Shown piece after piece: positions 1-6,766 of a stretch of DNA of 9,508 bases. The notes below the pieces were generated by a model that saw only the letters and a list, made by a program, of their open reading frames with translations, was not told where the DNA came from and did not search any database. The stretch covers positions 1-9,508 of the forward strand of contig JAIROQ010000031.1 in the NCBI GenBank assembly GCA_031257455.1, in the 5' to 3' direction. Position 1 is the stretch's first letter. Every line of letters begins with the position of its first letter. The position numbers and the translations under genes were made by a program. The stretch is from Prevotellaceae bacterium (GTDB lineage: Bacteria > Bacteroidota > Bacteroidia > Bacteroidales > UBA932).

Positions 1-2
1 AA

Positions 3-854
3 ATGAAAGTAGCCTATCTCATCCTTGCCCACGCCAATCCGGCTATGCTCAAAGAGCTGGTAACCGCTATTAACAGACCAAAAGAAACGGTTTTTGTGCA
101 TCTCGACCGGAAAACCGCAATGCCTCCTTTTGAAAAACTGCTGGCAGGACAATGTACGTTTATTGGGCAGCGGGAAAACGTTTCATGGGGCAGTTTTTCC
201 ACCATACGGGCAACGCTTAACCTTTTGCAGGCAGCAATTGCCGCCGGGCCATTCGATTACTATTGCCTGCTCAGCGGCTGTGATTATCCCATTAAACCGG
301 TGCGCACGTTTGAGTCGTACCTTGCCGCCCATGCGGGCAATGAGTATATCGGCTGCCGCAATATAGCCGGACTGCCCCCGAAATTCAAAAAGCGTTATAC
401 GGGCTTTTTCCTTTTTGAAAACCGTTCGGAATTTTTAAAGAAATTGAACTTCGGCATTACAAAAATCCAACGGCTGTTTTATAAACGGAAACCGTATGCC
501 GGCAAACCCATTTTCTATGGCTCGCAATGGTGGACACTGACCGGCGCATGTGTAAAATATATCATGGATTTTATTGCCGCACACCCTGACTGCATGTCGT
601 ATTTCAGATACACGCATCTTCCTGATGAAATGTTTTTCCATACGATAATAGTCGGTTCTGCTTTTGCCGGCAAGGTACAAAACGATAATCTGCGACATAT
701 TGTTTTTGAGGAAGACCGTTCGCATCCACGTGTGTGTACGATGTCCGACAAGGAAACGCTGCTCCAATCGCCGGCCTGCTTTGCCCGGAAGTTCGATTTA
801 TCAATAGACAGCGATATTGTCGAACACTTAAAAAATGTCCTGATAAATGAATGA
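3..854 (+). CDS. GT14 family (core-2/I-branching type) beta-1,6-N-acetylglucosaminyltransferase-like glycosyltransferase
   Basis: A 283-residue protein with the hallmark blocks of the core-2/I-branching glycosyltransferase family (PF02485, CAZy GT14): an N-terminal strand AYLILAH (4-10), VHLDRK (32-37), SGCDYPIKP (91-99), GSQWWTLTG (173-181) and LPDEMFF (206-212). Family members transfer GlcNAc, xylose or related sugars from a nucleotide sugar; bacterial members usually sit in polysaccharide loci and their substrates are mostly unknown. It has no signal peptide or membrane segment, so it should act in the cytoplasm on a lipid-linked glycan. The ATG is two bases from the window edge. MKVAYLILAH is a typical start for the family, but a start further upstream cannot be excluded. 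Its 3' end overlaps the next gene by 8 nt, so the two are probably translationally coupled. The family is clear; donor and acceptor are not. Confidence 0.88.
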   Translation: MKVAYLILAHANPAMLKELVTAINRPKETVFVHLDRKTAMPPFEKLLAGQCTFIGQRENVSWGSFSTIRATLNLLQAAIAAGPFDYYCLLSGCDYPIKPVRTFESYLAAHAGNEYIGCRNIAGLPPKFKKRYTGFFLFENRSEFLKKLNFGITKIQRLFYKRKPYAGKPIFYGSQWWTLTGACVKYIMDFIAAHPDCMSYFRYTHLPDEMFFHTIIVGSAFAGKVQNDNLRHIVFEEDRSHPRVCTMSDKETLLQSPACFARKFDLSIDSDIVEHLKNVLINE

Positions 855-1839
855 ACCCTTGAAACTGTCGGTCATTATCTGCACTTACAACCGCGCGGAC
901 TGTATCCTCGCCGCACTGCACAGTCTCGTGCAGCAAACCTTGCCGCACAACTTTTTCGAGGTATTGCTCATCAATAATAACAGCACAGACGCTACGGAAA
1001 CCCTGTGTAAAAATTTTGCCCGGCAAACGCCCGGCTTTAACTACCGCTACATGGTAGAAACCCGACAGGGACTCTCGTACGCCCGCAACTGCGGCATTGC
1101 CGAAGCCACCGGCGATATTATCGTTTTTATGGACGATGACGCAACTGCCGAACCCGGCTATCTGGAAAAAATGCTTGCCTTTTTCGCCCAAACCCCCGAT
1201 GCCGCAGCCTGCGGCGGACGTATTTATCCGCGCTTTGAAAGCCGCCGTCCACGCTGGATGTCGCACTTCCTGCTGCCGCTCACCTCTTCGATTGATTGGG
1301 GAAACAGGATAAAAATGTTTACCCGCCGGCAATTCCCCATCGGCGCAAACATGGCGGTGCGAAACCGCATGTTTGCAAAATACGGCCTGTTCAATCCCGA
1401 TTTGGGACGCAAGGGAAACAGCATGGACGGGGCGGAAGAAAAGGATTTTTTCTATCGCCTGAAGTCGGCCAAAGAGAAAATTTATTACGTGCCCGACGCT
1501 ATCGTTCATCATTACGTGCCCGACCGCCGGCTTACTTTCGATTTCTTCCGGCAACAAGCCATTGGCATCGGCAAAAGCGAACGCATCCGCTCAAAAAGCC
1601 TTTCGCGCAAAGAATATGCGAAAAGCCTTGTTCGCGAAGGACTGAAATGGGGTGTGAGCGTGGCGCTGTTTATGTTTTATCTTCTCACGCTGCGTCCGGC
1701 AAAAGCCATGCGGTTGCTGGTATTTCGCTGGTACGTGGGCTGCGGTCTAATCCCTTTATTTTCCAAGCGAACTGAACGAAATAACATTTATCCCGTCAGC
1801 CCGCGTAAAACTTATTCCCGTACCCACAATAATGTTTAA
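847..1839 (+). CDS. GT2 family glycosyltransferase with C-terminal membrane-associated segment
   Basis: A 330-residue GT-A fold family 2 transferase. The nucleotide-binding start is VIICTYNR (9-16), with NNNSTD at 43-48. The metal-binding acidic motif is MDDD (95-98) inside IVFMDDDAT. GANMAVR (166-172) and the acidic GAEEKDFFYRL (195-205) form the acceptor and catalytic-base region. A hydrophobic helix at about 266-282 near the C-terminus suggests membrane association, followed by a basic tail. The ATG at 847 overlaps the preceding gene by 8 nt (TGA at 852-854), which fixes this start and supports one operon. It presumably adds one sugar, or extends a chain, in the same pathway as the GT14 enzyme. 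Donor sugar cannot be read from the sequence. Base composition is GC-rich compared with the genes facing it; for example 1201-1260 has 39 G+C out of 60. Confidence 0.9.
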   Translation: MNEPLKLSVIICTYNRADCILAALHSLVQQTLPHNFFEVLLINNNSTDATETLCKNFARQTPGFNYRYMVETRQGLSYARNCGIAEATGDIIVFMDDDATAEPGYLEKMLAFFAQTPDAAACGGRIYPRFESRRPRWMSHFLLPLTSSIDWGNRIKMFTRRQFPIGANMAVRNRMFAKYGLFNPDLGRKGNSMDGAEEKDFFYRLKSAKEKIYYVPDAIVHHYVPDRRLTFDFFRQQAIGIGKSERIRSKSLSRKEYAKSLVREGLKWGVSVALFMFYLLTLRPAKAMRLLVFRWYVGCGLIPLFSKRTERNNIYPVSPRKTYSRTHNNV

Positions 1840-1858
1840 TGAAGCGGGTTGTTTCGTT

Positions 1859-1878
1859 CTGGTCAAATCCAGTTTTTT
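1859..1878 (+). terminator. Possible weak intrinsic terminator of the plus-strand operon
   Basis: Twenty bases after the GT2 stop there is CTGG, a 6-nt loop TCAAAT, CCAG, then six T. The stem is only 4 bp, so this is a weak candidate. It does sit where a terminator is expected between convergent genes, and the adjacent 23-bp repeat may contribute structure. Confidence 0.3.
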
Positions 1879-1883
1879 CTTGC

Positions 1884-1934
1884 TTTACAAATTTTGAGTA
1901 ATTTGTTTTACAGATTTCGAGCGATTTGTTTTAC
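1884..1934. repeat. 23-bp imperfect tandem repeat, two copies plus a 5-base start of a third
   Basis: Copy 1 is 1884-1906 and copy 2 is 1907-1929. They match at 19 of 23 positions and all four differences are transitions. TTTAC at 1930-1934 begins a third copy. Copy 1 contains the inverted pair CAAATT...AATTTG around TTGAGT, so it can fold into a small hairpin; copy 2 keeps only part of this symmetry. The array fills the junction between two convergent operons. It also runs into the 3' end of the minus-strand GT2 gene, supplying its last eight codons and stop. It is probably a copy of a dispersed intergenic repeat, possibly acting as a two-way transcription stop; this role is inferred. Confidence 0.75.
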
Positions 1935-2726
1935 GCCGCACAAAAATACAATAATCCAGCGGCCAACTTTCCACTTGTATAATTGCTGTTTCATCGTATT
2001 GTATTGCGCTTTCCGTATCCAACGCCGGCGTATAGCTTGCGCAACAGGTTCAGGATAGCCGTTAGCGATGAGCGATTGATAACACTCTTGTGTACTATTT
2101 GTGTTATTTTGGGCAGAAATGCCGCCTGTGCGGAAATTCGCAATCACTTTATCAATATAAAAGAATTGCGTGCCGGCTTTGTAATTCCGTAATGCAAAAT
2201 CAAAATCACCGGACAGCTTATATCGCAAATCAAACAATCCGTGTTTTTGGTAGGTGGCCTTCGTAACAAATACAGACGCATGGCAAAAATAAATACCTTT
2301 ATACAGATTATCCATGTTGGGCGCGGCTTTTTTTTCCTTTAAAAAACAACCATTGTCAAAATAAAAGTTGGTGTTGCCGTAAAATATACCATATTGCGGA
2401 TGGTCTATCCATGCGCGAACAATATGCGCTACTGCGTCCGGCTGGTAAAAATCGCTGGCGTTGATGATGCCTATCAATTCACCGGCTGCTTTTCGGATGC
2501 CTTTGTTCATAGCGTCATAAATACCGTTATCCGGCTCGCTGAGATAATACGCAATATGTTTCCGGTAGCGTTGAATAATCGCTGCCGTGCCATCGGTTGA
2601 TTGTCCGTCAATGATGATGTACTCAATGTTTTTATACGATTGAGTCGTTACACTTTTAATAGTTTGCTCAAGGTATTTTTCCGCATTATAGGTTACGGTG
2701 ATAATAGAAACCAATGGGGTAGTCAT
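1908..2726 (-). CDS. GT2 family glycosyltransferase (SEPDNGIYDAMNKG subgroup)
   Basis: A 272-residue GT-A transferase. Visible blocks are VSIITVTYNAEKYL (6-19), IIIDGQSTDGT (37-47), the signature SEPDNGIYDAMNKG (63-76), the DXD region IINASDFY (87-94), and SGDFDF (172-177) followed by FRTGGIS (198-204). This subgroup is common in capsule and O-antigen loci, where it adds one sugar to a lipid-linked acceptor in the cytoplasm. In the DXD region the usual N-[AS]-D-D appears here as N-A-S-D, so the first acidic residue is a serine. It has no strong membrane span apart from a short hydrophobic stretch around 257-263. The final eight residues (265-272, VKQIARNL) and stop are encoded by the 23-bp repeat, so the original C-terminus may have been replaced. 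It lies 59 nt after the GT-D-like gene and is probably the last gene of that operon. Confidence 0.88.
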   Translation of the reverse strand: MTTPLVSIITVTYNAEKYLEQTIKSVTTQSYKNIEYIIIDGQSTDGTAAIIQRYRKHIAYYLSEPDNGIYDAMNKGIRKAAGELIGIINASDFYQPDAVAHIVRAWIDHPQYGIFYGNTNFYFDNGCFLKEKKAAPNMDNLYKGIYFCHASVFVTKATYQKHGLFDLRYKLSGDFDFALRNYKAGTQFFYIDKVIANFRTGGISAQNNTNSTQECYQSLIANGYPEPVAQAIRRRWIRKAQYNTMKQQLYKWKVGRWIIVFLCGVKQIARNL

Positions 2727-2785
2727 GATATGAATATCGTTTTGAAAAAATTAAACAATGGGATAATTTTTCATACGGGATACAT

Positions 2786-3757
2786 TTACCAGTATGGCGC
2801 CGTTCCCATATCACAATAAGGATTTTTTGGCATTTCCTCAGGATATGGACGTTTCCAGCACGAATTATACAACCTGTGTTGATAGGAGTTATTTGGAGAT
2901 TCCCAACGTTTCCCTTTTATTCCGAACAGTTGTTGTGTTGTTCCACCCATGTGCACCGCCTGTTTTCCCTGTGTTTTCACGAATGCGGCCAATGGTAATC
3001 CGTATGCGCCGGCGCCGATAATCGCTATATCAAAATCCGCCGCTTCAATCTTTTTGCACAGTGCATCGTAAGCATCGAACCATGTATCATAGCCGTCAGT
3101 GGAGCTCATACCGACCCCTTGGGGAGGACGGATAATTTGCAGGGATTGAAACAGCGGCAAGACTTTGGGATTGAGAAATAATTTTTCCCGGTTATTTTCG
3201 TATTGATAGCGTATGCTTTTTTCAAAAGGATGAATGACCAATACTTTTTTGTTTCGTAAACATTCCGACCACGGATCAAGATACCACCACGCCTCCAACG
3301 AAGCGAGGTTGATTAAGGTGGCATTACTTGACCAGTTTTTTATCAATTTTTCTTCGGCCGTCCATCCATGAAAACTGTTCCAGCATGCCAGGATGTCGAT
3401 ATGCCGGGCGCTTGCTGCATACAAATCAACAAATCGAGGAATTAATTTTTTATCATTAGGAAAAAATCCCGAAGAAATACATAAAACTTCTGCTTGTTTC
3501 TTCTTCCCAAAATAGACAGGCTGCAACAGAAATCTGTCTATGGTATCCAATTCCGTATTTCCATAGCGCGTAATCATAGCCGGGTTGCCCGATAATAATA
3601 ATTCCTTGATTTTTACATTTCCTTCCCCATTCGGATAATATGGAATAATCTTTCCCCGACAGGGTATGCCGTTATGTATAGCGATTTTTCTCGTAAACAG
3701 TTCTTTTTTGAACATACAAGATATTGCCCGGAAAACAGTATATATCCTTTTTTTCAT
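2786..3757 (-). CDS. Putative GT-D-like glycosyltransferase of a polysaccharide locus
   Basis: A 323-residue soluble protein with no signal peptide. Motifs include ITRYGNTEL (62-70), LEAWWY (154-159), VLVIHPFEKSI (172-182), a Rossmann-like FDIAIIGAGAYGLPLA (242-257) and HMGGTTQQLFGIKGKRW (269-285). The RYGxxE pattern near the N-terminus and the overall order resemble the DUF1792/GT-D fold transferases (PF08759), where R-[FY]-G-D-G-E holds the metal-binding acidic pair. Here the first acidic position is Asn (RYGNTE). The match is therefore distant, and activity as a transferase is an inference from this resemblance and from its neighbours. The ATG overlaps the stop of the GT4 gene (ATGA, 4 nt), fixing the start and indicating coupled translation. 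It is likely a sugar-adding or sugar-modifying enzyme of the same glycan; a non-catalytic role remains possible. Confidence 0.6.
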   Translation of the reverse strand: MKKRIYTVFRAISCMFKKELFTRKIAIHNGIPCRGKIIPYYPNGEGNVKIKELLLSGNPAMITRYGNTELDTIDRFLLQPVYFGKKKQAEVLCISSGFFPNDKKLIPRFVDLYAASARHIDILACWNSFHGWTAEEKLIKNWSSNATLINLASLEAWWYLDPWSECLRNKKVLVIHPFEKSIRYQYENNREKLFLNPKVLPLFQSLQIIRPPQGVGMSSTDGYDTWFDAYDALCKKIEAADFDIAIIGAGAYGLPLAAFVKTQGKQAVHMGGTTQQLFGIKGKRWESPNNSYQHRLYNSCWKRPYPEEMPKNPYCDMGTAPYW

Positions 3758-4923
3758 GGTACAAAAATATTAAGTTGGCTACAATACACTTCATAAATTT
3801 CCCGGCTGTATTTTGCCGATGTGTATAATTGATTTACGACCTGCTGCGAACGATTTATCATGGGAAAATAATGTGGAATGCCGTTTGTTATTATTTCCTG
3901 CATTTTTTCCGCCATGTCTTCCGCCGAAGACGTGCAACGAATTCCTATCTCGTCTCCGGTTATTGAACGGCCATTGTCCAACTGTTCTTTAATCCCGTGC
4001 GAATTATGAGCGATGACCAAACAACCGTTAGCCATAGCCTCCGCAACCACCCGGCCAAATGCTTCGCAGTAGGAAGGCACAATAACTCCCGTAGCCTTTG
4101 ACATCAATCGGGTGATTTCATCTCTCAGCTGTTTCCCGATAAACAAAATACGGTCTGTCTGTATGTGATACCGACTTATAATCCGCATCAATTTATTTTT
4201 ATAACTGCGGCTGTATCCGCCTGCAAGGTATAATTTATAAGAATTATTGTGCGATGCAAACCGGCAAAATGCTTCTATCATCACGGAAACGCCTTTCTCC
4301 TCATAGATATTTCCGGCATATAGAAAGTAGTTTTCTTTTTTCGGATGGAATAATAAATGGTCTTTTTTCAAAATGCCATTATATACTACATGGCTGTGTG
4401 GTATGCCGAAATAATCGGCAATGCCTTTGGAAACAGGAATGGGATAATTGTTATCCCGTTTCAGCAGCCGCACCAGCCTTTTTCTTCCCCCTACTATCCA
4501 TCGCCCCATATCCGTATCCTGATATTCCCGTAAATGCCATACATGGGGGATGCCTCGTTGGCGGGCTATTTTATATCCCATACGATATACTCCGACATTG
4601 GTATGTATAATGTCCGGCTGAAAATCACGAATGATTTTTTTTAAACGGTAAGCTATAATATTATTATAGCGTAATGCCATAAACAATTTTACGGGGAAAT
4701 AAATAAAATCTTTGACGGATTTTATTTTTGGCACGCTGTATTGCCGCATTCTTATTTTAGCGTAAGGGATTTTCCGTTGCTCCAGAAAATTTTGTAATCC
4801 GAACAGGTGAGGCATCACTACACAGGCGGTTATTTTATCCCCCAATCCGTCCAGCAACGTCATCAGCGACTGGTCTGCGCCATATATTCCTCCTGTGGCA
4901 ATGTACAATACTTTAATCGGCAT
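3754..4923 (-). CDS. GT4 family (GT-B fold) glycosyltransferase
   Basis: A 389-residue GT-B retaining transferase. The N-terminal domain starts VLYIATGGIYGADQSL (5-20), the glycine-rich acceptor loop typical of GT4. IIHTNVG (105-111) ends a strand of the same domain and VYNGI (180-184) marks the hinge. The C-terminal domain has LYAGNIYEEKG (201-211), the usual sugar-nucleotide domain entry, and EAFGRVVAE (287-295), the E-x7-E motif that contacts the donor. The length is normal for the family. The ATG at 4923 was chosen over an in-frame TTG at 4953 because the protein then begins MPIKVLYIATGG, as expected, and the TTG lies on the -7 promoter box. It heads a three-gene run with the GT-D-like and GT2 genes. 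The sugar specificity is unknown. Confidence 0.9.
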   Translation of the reverse strand: MPIKVLYIATGGIYGADQSLMTLLDGLGDKITACVVMPHLFGLQNFLEQRKIPYAKIRMRQYSVPKIKSVKDFIYFPVKLFMALRYNNIIAYRLKKIIRDFQPDIIHTNVGVYRMGYKIARQRGIPHVWHLREYQDTDMGRWIVGGRKRLVRLLKRDNNYPIPVSKGIADYFGIPHSHVVYNGILKKDHLLFHPKKENYFLYAGNIYEEKGVSVMIEAFCRFASHNNSYKLYLAGGYSRSYKNKLMRIISRYHIQTDRILFIGKQLRDEITRLMSKATGVIVPSYCEAFGRVVAEAMANGCLVIAHNSHGIKEQLDNGRSITGDEIGIRCTSSAEDMAEKMQEIITNGIPHYFPMINRSQQVVNQLYTSAKYSREIYEVYCSQLNIFVP

Positions 4924-4950
4924 AGTTTGTTTAATATATAATTTTTTTTG

Positions 4951-4981
4951 CAAAAATAAATAATTCCGTCCTTCCGGTCAA
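4951..4981 (-). promoter_or_regulatory. Bacteroidota-type promoter of the GT4/GT-D/GT2 operon
   Basis: Read on the minus strand, TTG (4981-4979) is followed after 20 nt by TATTTTTG (4958-4951). This matches the Bacteroidota vegetative consensus (TTTG or TTG near -33, TAnnTTTG near -7) in both sequence and spacing. The predicted transcription start lies near 4945, giving a leader of about 20 nt of A/T-rich sequence before the ATG at 4923. It suggests that this three-gene run can be transcribed independently of the methyltransferase upstream. Confidence 0.7.
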
Positions 4982-5025
4982 GCCCCAGCCGCTTTTGTTC
5001 TTCGGCGGAGAAAGTAGGGCAAAAG

Positions 5026-5661
5026 TCAATTCTTTTTCTTTACTATAAAAAACACATGATACGAATTGTAAGTCGCCACGTACCATTTTTCGACCGTAAA
5101 GAATTTCCGCATACTTTTTAGTACGCTCCGTTTGGTATGGCCACGTGTTCCTATTTCCCAGTAATGTTCTCCGTCAAATTGATGTCTCTTGAAAAATTTG
5201 TGAATGTATATATTTAATTTTACAGTTTTAATGACCGGCAGTTTTAATTCCATTTTGTATTTCATCGCCGAATAGGGCAAGCTAATAATGATATGGCCAG
5301 CGTGCCGTTCCAGTTGTTGTAAAATATCCTCAAACCTGTCATATGGTAAATGTTCCAGCACTTGGCAACACAGAATAACATCAAATTTTTTGTCGCCGAG
5401 CAGGACGTCAATATGGGCCACGTCTCCTTCAAAATCGGGGTGTAAATCCTTGTCGAAATCGAATGTGTACACCTGTATGCCTTGTGCAGCCAGTAATTTC
5501 CCCACAATATTATCTCCAACGCCTATAATCAAGGCTGTTTTCGGAGACAATGCCAACGTTTCCGCAAGCTGATGCCAATAGGAAGTCCATCGCGGAAGGT
5601 CTGTATAGCGTTGAAAATCGTAGTGGCTTGCTTTTACCTGTACATTATTTTCTTTATACAT
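5026..5661 (-). CDS. Class I SAM-dependent methyltransferase
   Basis: A 211-residue Rossmann-fold methyltransferase. Motif I is LIIGVGDN (44-51, glycine loop for SAM). The acidic end of the next strand is TFDFDKD (66-72), then PDFEGDVAHID (75-85). The post-motif block FDVILCCQVLEHLPYDRF (93-110) is characteristic of the type 11/23 group, and IIISLP (124-129) forms strand 5. In polysaccharide loci such enzymes usually methylate a sugar hydroxyl or cap a chain; that role is inferred from context. An in-frame start at 5796 would add 45 residues translated from the 22-bp tandem repeat, so ATG 5661 (MYKENN, A-rich leader) is preferred. No TAnnTTTG box is visible just upstream, so it may be transcribed from further up, through the repeats. 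Confidence 0.85.
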   Translation of the reverse strand: MYKENNVQVKASHYDFQRYTDLPRWTSYWHQLAETLALSPKTALIIGVGDNIVGKLLAAQGIQVYTFDFDKDLHPDFEGDVAHIDVLLGDKKFDVILCCQVLEHLPYDRFEDILQQLERHAGHIIISLPYSAMKYKMELKLPVIKTVKLNIYIHKFFKRHQFDGEHYWEIGTRGHTKRSVLKSMRKFFTVEKWYVATYNSYHVFFIVKKKN

Positions 5662-5675
5662 AATTGTTCTATTTT

Positions 5676-5789
5676 CGGTATCATTCCGGCGGATGTGGGG
5701 TCGCATCCTTGCAGATGTGGGGTCGCATCCTTGCAGATGTGAGGTCGCATCCTTGCAGATGCGGTATACCACTCCGGCGGATGCGGGGT
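5676..5789. repeat. 22-bp tandem repeat array bounded by 26-28 bp direct repeats
   Basis: The word GATG recurs at exactly 22-bp spacing at 5692, 5714, 5736, 5758 and 5780. Units 5692-5713 and 5714-5735 are identical and 5736-5757 differs by one base. The unit at 5758-5779 is diverged. Its tail and the sequence after it (5762-5789) match the left flank 5676-5701: CGGTAT, then TCCGGCG, then GATGYGGGGT, with a 2-base indel. Each unit pairs GGATG with CATCC, or CATC with GATG across the TGCA centre, so the array can fold into several alternative hairpins. It fills the gap between the AbiEii-like gene and the methyltransferase. The period is not a multiple of three and shifts reading frame, so it is non-coding. 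It may be a dispersed Bacteroidota repeat; function unknown. Confidence 0.85.
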
Positions 5790-5832
5790 AGTGCAAGCCG
5801 GGTATTTCTTTTTTAGATGCATTTGTTGTTTA

Positions 5833-6453
5833 TTACAGGTACCAGTCCAAAGACTTTTCTATCAAAAATGCCTTTATGTCCTCTTTGTTTACCTGGTATC
5901 CTTCCATAAACGCCACTTCTTCCGTATAGTTAATATCTTTATGAAAAGCCAGTTGTTCCCTGAACAGTTTTTCGGAGAATTGTGTCTGAAACAATTTTTC
6001 TGCCTCCATAGCTATTTCCCCGATGGAGAAATGATTTTTGAGGAGGAAATACAAGTCCACATAATCTTTCCATTTTGCCCTGCGTCCCAGTGCAAAAGCT
6101 TTCATGGCAGCAAGCGAAAGCAAGGTTGGCATGGAAATAACCTTGTCTAATTTCACCGGATGCTCCACCGGATATGGATAACTGAAAAAAGTAACTTTTA
6201 CCGCGTTGACATAAAGATGAAGCTGGTCTGTGTCTTCAAATATCAATTCCTGCTTATAGGGCAACTGCCACAGTTTTTTCTTAATTTCCGACTTTCTCAG
6301 GGAGACAGGGGTGAACAGGTCAAAATCAATAGAGCGGCGATGTCCCAGATGCAGTGCAATAGCCGTTCCACCCACCAGATAAAAACTGCGCCTGAATCGG
6401 GCAATGCAAGGTAGCAGTTCCTTTTGTTGTTCTGAGAATATTTCAGTTTGCAT
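5833..6453 (-). CDS. AbiEii/AbiGii-type nucleotidyltransferase, probable toxin
   Basis: A 206-residue protein of the AbiEii toxin group (PF08843), a minimal nucleotidyltransferase fold. LVGGTAIALHLGHRRSIDFD (26-45) contains the GG/GT nucleotide-binding turn, and HRRSIDFDLF (38-47) supplies the two catalytic aspartates (D43, D45). AAMKAFALGRRAKWKDYVDL (115-134), with K118 and DYVDLYFLL, is the conserved second half of the family. In characterised relatives (AbiEii, MenT) the enzyme transfers nucleotides, in MenT to tRNA 3' ends, and blocks growth until neutralised. All visible catalytic residues are intact. The ATG at 6453 overlaps the partner gene by 11 nt; the frame is open to an in-frame ATG at 6489, but that would extend the overlap and add 12 unlikely residues. 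It is probably a toxin of a toxin-antitoxin or anti-phage pair rather than a glycan enzyme. Confidence 0.85.
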   Translation of the reverse strand: MQTEIFSEQQKELLPCIARFRRSFYLVGGTAIALHLGHRRSIDFDLFTPVSLRKSEIKKKLWQLPYKQELIFEDTDQLHLYVNAVKVTFFSYPYPVEHPVKLDKVISMPTLLSLAAMKAFALGRRAKWKDYVDLYFLLKNHFSIGEIAMEAEKLFQTQFSEKLFREQLAFHKDINYTEEVAFMEGYQVNKEDIKAFLIEKSLDWYL

Positions 6454-6736
6454 AACGGTTAAAGTAGTGGGTAAAATAGTCCCGTGCAAGTTCGTAGTAG
6501 TTATTCTTCCGCCTTTCGCTTTGGTTGATGGAGTCGAAAAAAATCTGCGCCGTTTTTCTTATTCCCATCAGCCGGAACAATTGTTTTACATTATTCATGT
6601 TACCGTAATTTATAATAGTTTCCACCAGCAGTTCATCGCTTACGGTTTCGCCCTTGTCGCCCGGCGAATACCAAAACAGGGCTTCGTGTTCGCGAATGAA
6701 GTTTTTTAGTTCTTCTGTCCTCGCTTTGTTCTCCAT
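6443..6736 (-). CDS. Small partner of the AbiEii-like protein, putative antitoxin
   Basis: A 97-residue, mostly helical, charged protein with no signal peptide or membrane span. Notable stretches are EALFWYSPGD (18-27), LLVETIINYGNMNNVKQLF (36-54), LMGIRKTAQIFF (56-67) and a C-terminal YYELARDYFTHYF. The pattern LFW...LLVETIINYG...LMGI...YF resembles small proteins (DUF6922-like) often encoded just before AbiEii-type nucleotidyltransferases in Bacteroidota; I recognise the pattern but cannot verify the family. It is not the classical AbiEi antitoxin, which is about twice as long with an N-terminal winged helix. The ATG at 6736 follows the A-rich leader and a -7 box; an in-frame TTG at 6769 lies inside that box and is rejected. 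An antitoxin role is inferred from gene order, overlap and size. Confidence 0.7.
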   Translation of the reverse strand: MENKARTEELKNFIREHEALFWYSPGDKGETVSDELLVETIINYGNMNNVKQLFRLMGIRKTAQIFFDSINQSERRKNNYYELARDYFTHYFNRYAN

Positions 6737-6766
6737 CTTTTTAATTTTTATTGGGTAACACCCATA

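Noticed and set aside
604..1557. Long minus-strand open frame (317 codons)
   Set aside because: It lies antisense to the GT14 and GT2 genes, whose motifs are clear, and its translation shows no recognisable domain. GC-rich coding sequence often leaves the opposite frame open.
1296..1775. Plus-strand open frame of 159 codons
   Set aside because: It is an out-of-frame shadow inside the GT2 gene; rich in Arg and Lys with no fold-like pattern.
5676..5789. CRISPR array
   Set aside because: The 22-bp units are directly adjacent with no unique spacers, and no cas gene is nearby.
5662..5822. Open frames through the 22-bp repeats, including a 45-residue extension of the methyltransferase
   Set aside because: The 22-bp period shifts frame, giving repeated peptide fragments in turn from each frame, and the methyltransferase domain is complete from ATG 5661.
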